Part shown: one piece after another, positions 18,247 through 26,666 of the stretch
How positions within the stretch are numbered: the first letter of the stretch is position 1
How the letters are laid out: every line of letters starts with the position of its first letter
The notes under the pieces: generated by a model
Told to the model about the DNA's origin: nothing
What the model saw: only the letters and a program-made list of their open reading frames with translations
The model's database searches: none
Made by a program: the position numbers and the translations under genes
Origin: Arthrobacter alpinus
Lineage (GTDB): Bacteria; Actinomycetota; Actinomycetes; Actinomycetales; Micrococcaceae
Direction of reading: 5' to 3'
DNA length: 64,000 bases
Assembly (NCBI RefSeq): GCF_900105965.1
Contig: NZ_FNTV01000001.1
Coordinates: forward strand, 1,984,001-2,048,000

Positions 18247-19784
18247 TAGTTAGCCTCCTTGGCTGCAGTGCTGGCAAGTGCGGGTGCCTGATCCAGGATG
18301 GGGCCGCCCCACTTGGCTTCCAACAGGGATTCCAGCACGGCACCGACACGGTACAGGCGGGCGTCTTCGCGGGCAGGGGCCAGGAACTGGATGCCAACGG
18401 GCAGGCCGTCCTCATCAGCCAAGCCGCCAGGCAGGGTCAGTCCGGGGACGCCGGCCATGTTGGCAGGGATGGTGGCGATGTCGTTCAGGTACATGGCCAG
18501 CGGGTCATCGAGCTTCTCGCCCAGCTTGAAGGCCGTGACGGGCGACGTCGGGGAGATCAGCACGTCGGCCTGCTCGAAGGCGGCGTCGAAGTCGCGCTGG
18601 ATCAGGGTCCGTACCTTCTGGGCCGAGCCGTAGTAGGCGTCGTAGTAGCCGGCGCTCAGGGCATAGGTGCCCAGGATGATGCGGCGCTTGACCTCGTCGC
18701 CGAAACCGGCGGCGCGGGTGGCCCCCATGACGCGCTCAATGGTGAGCGGGCCCTCGGTGGGCAGCGTGCGCGCACCGAAGCGGACGCCGTCGAACTTGGC
18801 CAGGTTGGAGGAGGCCTCGCTGGGCATGATCAGGTAGTAGGCACCCAGGGCGTAGCCAAAGTTGGGGCAGGAAACCTCAACGATCTCAGCCCCTGCTTCG
18901 CGCAGGAGCTCGAGGGATTCGTTGAAGCGGTTCTCCACACCGGGCTGGAAGCCTTCGCCGTGCAGCTCCTTGATGATGCCGATCTTCATGCCCTTGACAT
19001 TGCCAAGGCGTGCGGCCTCGACAAGGCCCGTGGAGGCGTCGGTCAGCGAGGTGGAGTCCTGCGGGTCGTGTCCGCCAATGACTTCCTGCAACAGCGCGGA
19101 GTCCAAAACGGTGCGGCTTACCGGGCCAATCTGGTCCAGCGAGGAGGCCATGGCGATGGCCCCATAGCGCGAGACAGCACCATAGGTGGGCTTGACACCC
19201 ACGGTTCCGGTGACGGCGCCCGGCTGGCGGATGGAGCCACCGGTATCGGTGCCCAAGGCAAGGGGCGCTTCGAATGCTGCCACGGCCGCCGCGGAACCAC
19301 CGCCGGAACCACCCGGGATCCGGTCAAGGTCCCAGGGGTTGCGGGTAGGGCCGTAAGCGGAGTGCTCGGTGGAGGAACCCATGGCGAATTCGTCCAGGTT
19401 GGTCTTGCCCAGCATGGGCATGCGAGCGGCACGGATCTTCTTGATCACGGTGGCGTCGTAGGGGCTCATCCAGCCCTCGAGGATCTTGGAGCCGGCCGTG
19501 GTGGGCTGGCCCTTCGTCACGATGAGGTCCTTGATGGCGATCGGCACGCCGGCCAGCTCATGGAGTTCCTCGCCGGCTGCGCGGCGGGCATCGACGTCGG
19601 CCGCGACGGCGAGCGCCTCTTCGGCGTTGACGTGCAGGAACGCGTTGACGCCGCGTTCACCGCCGTCGACCTCGGCAATGCGGTCCAGGTGGGCCTGGAC
19701 CAGCTCGACGGAGGTGATCTCGCCTGCGGCGAGCTTGGCGGCCATGGCGGCCGCGCTGGAACGGATCAGTTCATTGGCACTCAT
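18246..19784 (-). CDS. gatA: Asp-tRNA(Asn)/Glu-tRNA(Gln) amidotransferase subunit A
   Basis: A 512-residue amidase-signature subunit that hydrolyses glutamine and channels ammonia to GatB. The Ser-cisSer-Lys catalytic triad is visible: Lys in [13 protein letters not shown], cis-Ser in [12 protein letters not shown], and nucleophilic Ser in [13 protein letters not shown]. The length is standard. It starts three bases after the gatC stop and ends on the gatB start codon. Confidence 0.97.
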   Translation of the reverse strand: MSANELIRSSAAAMAAKLAAGEITSVELVQAHLDRIAEVDGGERGVNAFLHVNAEEALAVAADVDARRAAGEELHELAGVPIAIKDLIVTKGQPTTAGSKILEGWMSPYDATVIKKIRAARMPMLGKTNLDEFAMGSSTEHSAYGPTRNPWDLDRIPGGSGGGSAAAVAAFEAPLALGTDTGGSIRQPGAVTGTVGVKPTYGAVSRYGAIAMASSLDQIGPVSRTVLDSALLQEVIGGHDPQDSTSLTDASTGLVEAARLGNVKGMKIGIIKELHGEGFQPGVENRFNESLELLREAGAEIVEVSCPNFGYALGAYYLIMPSEASSNLAKFDGVRFGARTLPTEGPLTIERVMGATRAAGFGDEVKRRIILGTYALSAGYYDAYYGSAQKVRTLIQRDFDAAFEQADVLISPTSPVTAFKLGEKLDDPLAMYLNDIATIPANMAGVPGLTLPGGLADEDGLPVGIQFLAPAREDARLYRVGAVLESLLEAKWGGPILDQAPALASTAAKEAN

Positions 19785-19787
19785 GGT

Positions 19788-20084
19788 TTAGCTTTCCTCC
19801 AGAATTGCGGGCACCTTGAAACGGCCGTCGGCCGAATCGGGGGCACCGGAGAGTGCCTCATCCACAGTGAGCACGTGGCCCACAACGTCTTCACGCATGA
19901 CGTTGGTCAGCGGAATCGGGTGCGAGGTGGTGGGCACGTCGTCCCCGGCAGCCTCGCTGACGCTCTTGACTGAGTCCACAATCACGGCCAGTTCCACTGC
20001 CATGCGGTCCAGTTCGTCGTCACTCATCTCGATGTGAGCCAGTTGCGCCAGATGCGCCACGTCGTCACGGTTGATCGCAGCCAT
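19788..20084 (-). CDS. gatC: Asp-tRNA(Asn)/Glu-tRNA(Gln) amidotransferase subunit C
   Basis: A 98-residue small subunit that wraps around and stabilizes the GatA-GatB interface. Family features are DVAHLAQLAHIEMSDDELDRM and the late LTNVMREDVV segment. GGGGAG stands six bases before the ATG. First gene of the gat operon; the operon implies that the organism makes Gln-tRNA (and possibly Asn-tRNA) by transamidation. Confidence 0.95.
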   Translation of the reverse strand: MAAINRDDVAHLAQLAHIEMSDDELDRMAVELAVIVDSVKSVSEAAGDDVPTTSHPIPLTNVMREDVVGHVLTVDEALSGAPDSADGRFKVPAILEES

Positions 20085-20191
20085 GGATCTCCCCTACAAA
20101 AAATAAAAAGTTGTCCCGTCTAGCTTATCTCCCGTGGCGCAGGACAAAATCCGAAGCGGCACAGGATCAAATCATGCCGAACGTGAGACAG

Positions 20192-21526
20192 CTATCTCCT
20201 TGCCCACACCCTGGAACTCCTTGCTGACAGCGCCAGCAGCACCAGGATGTCCAGCGGCAGCCCAAAGACGTTGGTGCTCAAGGTGACTGACTCGCCGCCG
20301 AGCAAGGCCGCGGCCGTCACCACAATGAGCAACCCGCTGTACGCCATCGCAGCAATCCTTGCCCAGTTGCTCCCCCTGAAGACCAGGTAGGCCAGCAAGA
20401 GGTAGAGGGCCACGCCCAGGGCAGCAAGCGAGGTGACCACAATCAGAAAAATATCCAGGGCCGCAGTCTCGTCGGCGCCCACACTGGCGGCCGAGACGCC
20501 CAGGATCTCCGCACGGTCGCCCAGCAGTGTGGCAACTGTGACGGCACCCACCACCACACGGATCACCATGAGCAGCACGCCCAGGGCCGCGGAAACTGGG
20601 CGGCGCGCTGCCGCTGCGGCCCTGCGGGCTTCCAGGTCCGGACCCAGTGTGTTCCCAGCCACCGGAACAACCACCTTTTGAACATCCACAACGGGCAGGT
20701 TCCCATCCGTGACAATGGTGTCCCCGCCGCCGTTGCGGGAATGGTAGCCGGAGGAGAAATCCGCAATGACCCGAACACCGGTGTCAGCATTGCTGTTGGC
20801 CAGCGTTGACACAATGTGGTCACGCTCCACATCGGTGTCGGCGTCGATCTTGTGCGTGATTTGCAGCGTGAACAGTGAGAAGCCCACGGCCCGGTCAAAG
20901 GTTCCCGCTGCCATCCAGTCAGCCCTGTGCCCACCCGGCAACATCCACCCTTCCGGGCAGCGCCAGAACCGCACATGGTGCCGCTTGGCCGGATTGCCTT
21001 GCACTTCCTGCTGGTAGGCCAGGTCCTGTTGGCGGCCGAACAACAGCAGTGGGCTCACGGGGGCCTCGTCGTAGCTGCGCCGGAAGATCGTGGAAGTGAC
21101 AATGCGCCAACTCGAGGCGAGGGTAACCGCGTCGGCCCTGATCCAACCGGCGCGTGTCATGGCCTCGTGGAGCTGCGCCTCGGTGCCCATGGCGGCAAGG
21201 TTGATGGGGTCCCCCAGCAGCCCGTCGCTGGTGCGTGCCCGGCCAATGAAATAGTCGGGAACGTAGATGGAGGTCAGTATTCTGTGCAAACGTGGCAAAA
21301 CCAGATAGGCCAGGACCAGCCAGAAGAGGATGAAGAACAGGACGCCGTACCAGCCCAGCGAGAACCCCTCGGACAACACCAGCCATGCCAGCCACAGAGC
21401 CGCAACCCCGCTGAACACAAACACCAGATTGTCTACAAAGGCGTTGACCGACACCCGCCGGGCGGTTGGCCGGAATGCAGGCTTCCGCGCTAGCGTGTCA
21501 GCATCGGTGCGCGGCGTGGTCCCCAT
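20192..21526 (-). CDS. LssY C-terminal domain membrane protein
   Basis: A 444-residue protein. Two N-terminal membrane helices (about residues 30-75) precede a soluble region that I recognise as the LssY_C type: GWIRADAVTLASSWRIVTS, FGRQQDLAYQQEVQGNPAKRHHVRFW and HKIDADTDVERDHIVSTL. About four C-terminal helices follow, separated by a short loop. The molecular role of this domain is unknown. It is a single gene on the minus strand between gatC and the RidA-like gene, with no evident operon partner. Confidence 0.7.
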   Translation of the reverse strand: MGTTPRTDADTLARKPAFRPTARRVSVNAFVDNLVFVFSGVAALWLAWLVLSEGFSLGWYGVLFFILFWLVLAYLVLPRLHRILTSIYVPDYFIGRARTSDGLLGDPINLAAMGTEAQLHEAMTRAGWIRADAVTLASSWRIVTSTIFRRSYDEAPVSPLLLFGRQQDLAYQQEVQGNPAKRHHVRFWRCPEGWMLPGGHRADWMAAGTFDRAVGFSLFTLQITHKIDADTDVERDHIVSTLANSNADTGVRVIADFSSGYHSRNGGGDTIVTDGNLPVVDVQKVVVPVAGNTLGPDLEARRAAAAARRPVSAALGVLLMVIRVVVGAVTVATLLGDRAEILGVSAASVGADETAALDIFLIVVTSLAALGVALYLLLAYLVFRGSNWARIAAMAYSGLLIVVTAAALLGGESVTLSTNVFGLPLDILVLLALSARSSRVWARR

Positions 21527-21631
21527 GGGGCAATCCTAGACGGGCCGCGCAAGCCCCGGGCCGTAGGGCTCCGCCACCCGGCGGCCACCTGTTCGGCGGC
21601 GCGCCCGGTGAGGGGTCCGTCAGCAGGTTCG

Positions 21632-22036
21632 TCAGCGCTGGGCGACGAGTTCGATTTCAACCTTCATCGCGGGGTCAAGGAAGGGCAACACGTGGACCAG
21701 GGCCATGGTGGGACGAATCTCGCCAAAGACCTCACCGTGAGCCCGGCCTGCCTCTTCCCAGGCGGCGATGTCCGTCAGGTAGATCTTGGACTGCACGACG
21801 TCGGCAAAGGAGAATCCCGCCTCGGACAGCACAGCCTCCAGCTTGCTCAGGATGTAAGCGCCCTGGTCATAGAAGCCCTCGCCCACAACAGTCCCGTCCG
21901 GACCCGCAGCCGAGGTCGCGGAAATGTACAGGGTGTCGTTGACCTGTACGGCGCGGGAGTAGCCGAGAGTCTTTTCCCAGCTGGAGCCGGAACCGTAGAT
22001 TTTGCGCACGTGGATGTCCTTTGCGTCTTGGGGCAT
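21632..22036 (-). CDS. RidA/YjgF-family protein
   Basis: A 134-residue trimeric-fold protein. Family features are LYISATSAAGPDG, the SKLEAVLSEAGFSFADVVQSKIYLTD stretch, and the ending RPTMALVHVLPFLDPAMKVEIELVA, whose Arg and Glu correspond to the substrate-binding pair of RidA proteins. RidA members deaminate reactive enamine/imine intermediates; this paralogue's substrate is not known. It lies 127 bases behind a GNAT gene on the same strand, with a dyad in the gap. Confidence 0.85.
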   Translation of the reverse strand: MPQDAKDIHVRKIYGSGSSWEKTLGYSRAVQVNDTLYISATSAAGPDGTVVGEGFYDQGAYILSKLEAVLSEAGFSFADVVQSKIYLTDIAAWEEAGRAHGEVFGEIRPTMALVHVLPFLDPAMKVEIELVAQR

Positions 22037-22060
22037 TGCGCCCGGATGATGGAGCCACCA

Positions 22061-22169
22061 CTATAAGGGCAGGACATCCCACCAGCGGATTTCATTGCGT
22101 TTTTCGACAGTACTGACAGTATCCCGGCTGCCCTGGTGTCGATGGCGGCGCGGGACCTGTCCCTTATAG
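22061..22169. repeat. Nested dyads between the GNAT and RidA-like genes
   Basis: CTATAAGGGCAGG (22061-22073) pairs, with one bulged base, with CCTGTCCCTTATAG (22156-22169), which overlaps the GNAT stop. Inside, TACTGACAGTA (22111-22121) is an exact 11-base dyad, and GACAGTA is directly repeated at 22106 and 22115. The long stem could end the GNAT transcript; the inner dyad looks like an operator for the RidA-like gene. Confidence 0.45.
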
Positions 22170-22661
22170 TTCCATCCGGTAGACGCGCAGCATCTTGCCG
22201 TTCTCCGGGATCGGCCAATCGCGTTCCGGCGCCCGGGAAAAGCCGAGTTTTTGATACAGGGCGTGGGCGCCATGCCAGTTGTCGCCGGTGGTCAGGCTGA
22301 CCGCTGCAATGCCCGGGGTTGCGCGGGCGTGAACGAGAATCCAGGTCACCATGGCTTTGCCGGCGCCGCTGCGCTGCACGGCAGGATCAACCACCAGCAA
22401 GCGGAACTCCATCTCGTCTTCCAGTGCAATGTCCGCCCATTTGTCGCCAAAGACCGCCAGTGTTGCAGAGCCCACCACTACGCCGTCGCGTTCGGCCACG
22501 ATCATGGGCGCCGCAGCCGCCCGCTCCCGGACTCGCATAATTTGGCGCATGTACGGGTAGTCAATGCTGTCGAAGTAGCCGGCCCCAAGGTAGGCGTCGG
22601 CCGTGATCCGGGCGACGGCGTCGTAGTCGGCTTCAGTGATGGGGCGGACGGTAGTGCTCAT
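22164..22661 (-). CDS. GNAT-family N-acetyltransferase
   Basis: A 165-residue acetyl-CoA-dependent transferase. The start is VRPITEADYDAVARI, the acetyl-CoA-binding motif A lies in EFRLLVVDPAVQRSGAGKAMV (Q/R-x-x-G-x-G/A form), and the ending HALYQKLGFSRAPERDW is the usual YxKxGF region. The open frame runs to 22814, but ATG 22661 (MSTTVRPITEADY) is where the family fold begins. The acceptor substrate is not evident. It is upstream of the RidA-like gene on the same strand and divergent from the DUF559-like gene. Confidence 0.85.
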   Translation of the reverse strand: MSTTVRPITEADYDAVARITADAYLGAGYFDSIDYPYMRQIMRVRERAAAAPMIVAERDGVVVGSATLAVFGDKWADIALEDEMEFRLLVVDPAVQRSGAGKAMVTWILVHARATPGIAAVSLTTGDNWHGAHALYQKLGFSRAPERDWPIPENGKMLRVYRMEL

Positions 22662-22967
22662 GCGGCGGCGGCTTTCTCTGGTTTGGTCTGGGGCAAAGCG
22701 TTTGTGGCAGCCCTTGCCTTCCCAGTCTTCCGCACCCGGGCAGCGCCAGGGAAATCCGCCGGCGCGGGCAATCAACGCAGGCGCTGGACACCGGGCCGCG
22801 GTTCCATCGGACACCTAATGCGGGTGTTCCGGCCTGCCACCCACCGTACGTGCCCAATGGATTCGCCTCTTTCGGCAGCACCCACCGTACGTGCCCAAGC
22901 CCCCGGAGCAGGCCTGGCCTGTGGAAAACTCCCGGCAAGGACGGCCGGCAGAGGCCAGGCTTGTTTC
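22662..22967. other. 306-base divergent intergenic region with a 20-base direct repeat and a dyad
   Basis: No gene is seen here. CACCCACCGTACGTGCCCAA occurs exactly at 22838-22857 and again at 22879-22898, a period of 41 bases (about four helical turns), each copy containing the palindrome CGTACG. A 9-base inverted repeat, GCCTGGCCT (22912-22920) and AGGCCAGGC (22952-22960), lies immediately before the start of the downstream gene. The repeats may be paired binding sites for a regulator of one of the divergent genes. Confidence 0.55.
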
Positions 22968-23891
22968 ATGGTTTCCCGCGACCAGCTCCCGGAACATCGG
23001 GCAGGCCGTTCCTTCACGTTCAGTGAGGGCGTTGCCGGCGGTGCCAGGGTGAGCAGGCTGCGATCCAAGGACCTGGGCATTCCCAGCCGGAAAATCCGGG
23101 TCCCGCGCAGCCACCCGCAGAAATTGCTGGACCGGGTGCGCCCCAACACCGCACTCACTCCCGGACGCTGCCTCTCCCATGTGACGGCGGCGCAATTGCA
23201 TGGCCTGCCACTGCCGTGGTTCGACGATGAAATCGTGCCGGTCCACCTGACCCGTCCCGCGGGTTCACGGCAGCCCCGGCGCCGGCACGTCACCGGACAC
23301 AGCAGGGACCTTCCCGGTGCAGACATCATGTCCATGGATGGCGTCCCGGTGACCACCCCCGCCCGCACCCTTCTGGACCTGGCCGCCATCTTGACCCTGG
23401 ACCAGCTTGTGGCCGTTGCGGATTTCCTGGTCTGTGAACATGACCGCCCCTTTCAACATCCCAAGATGGCCATTGTCCAGGCTGCGAGCCTGCGCCGCTA
23501 CGTGGAAGGGAAACGCAACCTCAGGGGTCTTGCCAAGGCCCGGAAGGCCGTGGAACCCATGCGGATAGGCGTGGATTCCCCTCCGAAAACGCGGCTGCGC
23601 CTCATGCTGCAACGTGCCGGACTGCCCGTGTTCGTCCCCAACTACGCCGTTGCCGGAGACCCTGAGGTGTGGCCGGACTTGGCCTGCGAAGAGTACAAAA
23701 TCTGCAGCGAATACGAGGGCGAGATCCACAAGACCACGCAGAAGCAGCTCTTCGACCGGACCCGTGACGAGCGGACCGCACAGCGCGGCTGGCTGCTGGT
23801 CTTGGTCTACGAGGCCGACATGCAGCGCGGTGAGGCCTATGTGGTCGAGATGTTCAGGAAGGCACTCCGGAGGCAGGGCTGGAACGGCTAG
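22968..23891 (+). CDS. DUF559 / AbiEi-like protein
   Basis: A 307-residue protein of a lineage abundant in Arthrobacter and relatives. The N-terminal part reads like a type IV AbiEi antitoxin-like region: SHVTAAQLHGLPLPWF, then HLTRP, then VPVTTPARTLLDLAAILTLDQLVAVADFLV. The C-terminal part is DUF559/Vsr-like, with the endonuclease-type PDLACEEYKICSEYEGEIH, where D/E-x-E residues could bind metal. Function is unproven; toxin-antitoxin or restriction roles have been suggested for relatives. ATG 22968 is chosen because MVSRDQLPEHRAGRSFTFSEG matches the family N-terminus as I recall it; the longer open frame upstream is compositional. No partner toxin is adjacent. Its TAG overlaps the convergent gene's TAG (bases 23888-23891). 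Confidence 0.65.
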   Translation: MVSRDQLPEHRAGRSFTFSEGVAGGARVSRLRSKDLGIPSRKIRVPRSHPQKLLDRVRPNTALTPGRCLSHVTAAQLHGLPLPWFDDEIVPVHLTRPAGSRQPRRRHVTGHSRDLPGADIMSMDGVPVTTPARTLLDLAAILTLDQLVAVADFLVCEHDRPFQHPKMAIVQAASLRRYVEGKRNLRGLAKARKAVEPMRIGVDSPPKTRLRLMLQRAGLPVFVPNYAVAGDPEVWPDLACEEYKICSEYEGEIHKTTQKQLFDRTRDERTAQRGWLLVLVYEADMQRGEAYVVEMFRKALRRQGWNG

Positions 23892-25243
23892 GGCAACTGC
23901 TGCCAGCGGGCTGGCGAGCTCCCGAAGCCGCTGGACGGCAGCTCTGTACGCAAGGGCACACCGGCAATGTGCACGGCCGGCGGGAGCCTAAGCCCCGGCC
24001 CCCACGCCGTTTCCTCAGGCAGCAGCAGGGATTTCTCCAGCACCGGCGCCGGCGCCTGCGGGTCTGAGGGCCTGGTCCGCATGAGTTCCACGGCGGTCCT
24101 GGCCAGCGACAGGCGCGGGTTGCGGACAGTTCCGCCCAGCCTATCCCGCCAAGCGTCGATGGCAGCCGCCGCGCACAGGTAACCGGTTGCGTGGTCCAGG
24201 GCTTGGACGGGCAGCGGGTGCGGGCGCTCCGATCCAAAGTGCCCCATGCCGGCCCGCGCAATCCCGCAGCTCATCTGCACGAGCGAATCGAAGCCACGCC
24301 GTTGTGCCCACGGCCCGCTCCAGCCGTAGGCATCCAGTGCCACGTTGACCAGCCTCGGGTGCCGCACGGCCAGCTCGGCTTCGGAGAGCCCCAGCCGGTC
24401 CAGCGCATCGGGGCGGTAGCCGTGGATGAAAATATCAGCTCCGGCCAGCAACTCGTTGAACACTGCCAGTCCCCCGGTCGTTTTGAGGTCCAGCCGGGCA
24501 CAGCGCTTCCCCACCGTCAGCTCCACCTCCAGCCCGGCCTCCTCCCATCCGGGCGGGTCGATCCGCAGCACCTCCGCCCCCAGCATGGCCAGGAAGCGCG
24601 TGGCCACGGGGCCGGCGATGATGCGGGTCAAATCCAGGACACGCACCCCGGCGAGCGGCCGTTCCGCGGTGGGCCGGAAACCTTGCCGGGTGCCGCCGTC
24701 GTCCGCCTGCCGTGCTTCACCCCACGCAATGAGCGGTTCCACCGCTACGGCTTTGCCCTGCGGATGCGCCAGCCACTGTGCCTGCGAGCGCATGAGGGCG
24801 GCGCACCCGTTGGCCGAAACCACGGCGGCCTCAAGTTCCTCCCCCGCCCAGCGTTCGACGGCGGCGGCAACGGTTGCGCGGTTGGCGTCGGCACCCAGCC
24901 CCAGGACTTTCAAGGCGGCGATGCGATGGTGGGGTGCATTGGTGTGGAGCCGGATCCAGCCGTCGGCGCATCGGTAGTCGCCGGCAACGGCATCCCAGAC
25001 CGGCGGCAGTTCCCAGCCTGTCGGGGTGAAGGAGGTCCCAAACCAGAGGGAGGCCAGATCCCTGTCCACGGTGATTTCAGCAAGGGCGCCACCGCGGTGG
25101 TGGGCCAGCTGGGCAACGGCCGTGGCCGCCCGGGCCATGGCCGCGACGGCCAACCCGGAGACATCAAAGGCGGCCGGCAGCGTTCCGCTTTCCGTGACGG
25201 TGACGCCTTGGGGTGGCAGGAAGATTGCGTTGCTGACGTCCAT
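23888..25243 (-). CDS. CoA-transferase family III (CaiB/BaiF) protein
   Basis: A 451-residue family III CoA-transferase-like protein. The second half carries the recognizable core: LAGVRVLDLTRIIAGPVATRFLAMLGAEVLRIDPP, then LDLKTTGGLAVFNELLAGADIFIHGYRPDALDRLGLSE. The catalytic aspartate of the family is expected close after RCARLDLK. The first 200 residues look like a partial second copy of the fold, so it may be a fused two-lobe member. The acyl substrate is unknown. ATG 25243 (MDVSNAIFLPP) is preferred over the frame opening at 25324. It is flanked by the ROK regulator upstream on the same strand (40-base gap), so the two might be co-transcribed. Confidence 0.82.
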   Translation of the reverse strand: MDVSNAIFLPPQGVTVTESGTLPAAFDVSGLAVAAMARAATAVAQLAHHRGGALAEITVDRDLASLWFGTSFTPTGWELPPVWDAVAGDYRCADGWIRLHTNAPHHRIAALKVLGLGADANRATVAAAVERWAGEELEAAVVSANGCAALMRSQAQWLAHPQGKAVAVEPLIAWGEARQADDGGTRQGFRPTAERPLAGVRVLDLTRIIAGPVATRFLAMLGAEVLRIDPPGWEEAGLEVELTVGKRCARLDLKTTGGLAVFNELLAGADIFIHGYRPDALDRLGLSEAELAVRHPRLVNVALDAYGWSGPWAQRRGFDSLVQMSCGIARAGMGHFGSERPHPLPVQALDHATGYLCAAAAIDAWRDRLGGTVRNPRLSLARTAVELMRTRPSDPQAPAPVLEKSLLLPEETAWGPGLRLPPAVHIAGVPLRTELPSSGFGSSPARWQQLP

Positions 25244-25283
25244 GGCAACAGAGTACGCCAGCAGCAGGGTGCAGGGTCCTGGG

Positions 25284-26471
25284 TTACACCCCTGGAACAA
25301 GCTCCAGTGCGTGCTTTTCCACATAGTCCAGGGCCAGGCGGACGGCGCCGAGCGTCACAATGGCATCCCCCAACGTGGAGACCGCCACCTTGGGCGGGTT
25401 GGGCATGAACCCGGCGAGCGCCACCTGAAGGGGTGGGAGCAGCACGGCCGACGAGGCCGCAACGGCTCCGCCAATGACCACCAGTTCCGGGTCCATGAAG
25501 GTGGCTATCAAGGCGATGACGCGGGCCATGCGCTCGGCAATGTCATTGAGGATCCGGCCGGCCACCGCATCACCTTGAGCCGCGGCGGCAAAGACGGCCT
25601 CGGCCGTGATGTCCCCCTCCAGCGTGCTCAGGACTGTTGCCGCCGAGCCCTTCGCGACGGCGGCCACGGCCATGTCGCGCGCCAGCATGGCAATGCCCTC
25701 GGGCGTCCCCACCCCGTCCACCAGGTGCAGCAGACCCACCTCACCGCTGCGCCCGGCGGCGCCATGCAGCAGCCGCCCGGATTCCATCAGGCCAAAACCT
25801 ATGCGTTCACCGGCCAGCATGACGGCCAGATCCTCGGTGCCCACCCCAACCCCCATCCAGCGTTCGGCCATGGCGGCCAGGTTGGCGTCGTTGCCCAGGA
25901 GCACGGGCCATCCATACCTGTCGCGCAGATTTTCCTGGATGCCAATGTCAAAGTTTTCCCAGAACGGCTGACTGTGCGGAATTTTGCCGGCCCTGTCAAC
26001 GGGGGCGGCGATGCCCACCCCGGCCACCAGAACGGCCTCATGCGTCACCCCGGCGCTGGCCAGCGCAGTCGCGATGGCCTTGTCAATGCTGGCCAACCGC
26101 TCGGCGTCGGGGGCGGTGAACTCGCCCAGGCTTTCGGTGGCCTTGGCCAGAATGCTGCCTCGAAGATCGGCCACGAGCGCTGTTGTCTTGGCAACACCAA
26201 AGTCCAGACCCACCACAACGCCGGCCGTGGCATCAAATTCAAACACCCGGGCCGGGCGGCCCTTTTGCACCGCTGTTCGTTGGGCGGGTAGCTCGCGGAC
26301 CCAACCGGCCTGGATCAAGTCATCGCACACGGCTATCACGGTGGCGCGGGCCAGCCCCGTGGCCTCGATGAGATCCGTGCCGGTTACGGCCCCGGAGCGG
26401 CGCATGACACCCAAAATGGCGCTCATGTTTGTCTGGCGGAGCTGCTGGGGAGTATTCGCTGTGAGTTCCAA
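25284..26471 (-). CDS. ROK-family transcriptional repressor
   Basis: A 395-residue NagC/XylR-type protein. The N-terminal winged helix (GAVTGTDLIEATGLARATVIAVCDDLIQAGWVREL) precedes a ROK sugar-kinase-like domain with VVVGLDFGVAKTTALVADL, LLGNDANLAAMAERWMG and ERIGFGLMESGRLLHGAAGRSGEVGLLHLV. The four-cysteine zinc motif of classical ROK kinases is absent, consistent with a regulator. It is divergent from the oligosaccharide importer at 26663, and the gap holds a perfect dyad just after a strong promoter, so it is the probable sugar-responsive repressor of that operon. Confidence 0.9.
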   Translation of the reverse strand: MELTANTPQQLRQTNMSAILGVMRRSGAVTGTDLIEATGLARATVIAVCDDLIQAGWVRELPAQRTAVQKGRPARVFEFDATAGVVVGLDFGVAKTTALVADLRGSILAKATESLGEFTAPDAERLASIDKAIATALASAGVTHEAVLVAGVGIAAPVDRAGKIPHSQPFWENFDIGIQENLRDRYGWPVLLGNDANLAAMAERWMGVGVGTEDLAVMLAGERIGFGLMESGRLLHGAAGRSGEVGLLHLVDGVGTPEGIAMLARDMAVAAVAKGSAATVLSTLEGDITAEAVFAAAAQGDAVAGRILNDIAERMARVIALIATFMDPELVVIGGAVAASSAVLLPPLQVALAGFMPNPPKVAVSTLGDAIVTLGAVRLALDYVEKHALELVPGV

Positions 26472-26482
26472 AAGGGTGCCCC

Positions 26483-26511
26483 TTGACGTCCGGCCGTGTG
26501 ATGTACATAAT
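26483..26511 (+). promoter_or_regulatory. Promoter of the oligosaccharide importer operon
   Basis: TTGACG (26483-26488), a 17-base spacer, and CATAAT (26506-26511) make a near-consensus sigma-A/RpoD promoter reading toward the binding-protein gene. The predicted start of transcription is about 26518, immediately before the ROK operator. Confidence 0.65.
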
Positions 26512-26526
26512 ACTAACAGCGCATAA

Positions 26527-26541
26527 ATTTAGAGTCTAAAT
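26527..26541. promoter_or_regulatory. ROK operator, perfect 15-base dyad
   Basis: ATTTAGAGTCTAAAT is symmetrical at every position around a central G. It lies about 10 bases downstream of the predicted transcription start, an ideal place for a repressor. XylR/NagC-type ROK regulators are known to bind TTTA...TAAA-like dyads. Confidence 0.7.
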
Positions 26542-26624
26542 ATAGAGTGCAAATTATTACTGAGTGGTAACCGCACCTCGATGCATCAGTTCCATCTCTT
26601 CCGAAAGAACAAGGGAGTTTTTTG

Positions 26625-26666
26625 ATGAAGGCCGTTTCACCCCTCGCCGCAGGACCAGTCCTGTGA
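26625..26666 (+). CDS. Possible 13-residue leader peptide overlapping the binding-protein start
   Basis: AAGGGAG precedes ATG 26625 by seven bases, and the frame MKAVSPLAAGPVL ends in TGA at 26664-26666. That TGA overlaps the GTG (26663) of the binding-protein gene as GTGA. It could be a translated leader coupled to the main gene, or the displaced original start codon after a small indel. It is too short for independent support. Confidence 0.3.
   Translation: MKAVSPLAAGPVL

Noticed and set aside
22251..22967. N-terminal extension of the DUF559-like protein
   Set aside because: It is antisense to the GNAT gene and lacks similarity; the family start is at 22968.
24191..26291. Long overlapping plus-strand frames (24191-25408 and 25026-26291)
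   Set aside because: They are shadows of the CoA-transferase and ROK genes; the translations are Gly/His/Arg-rich without motifs.
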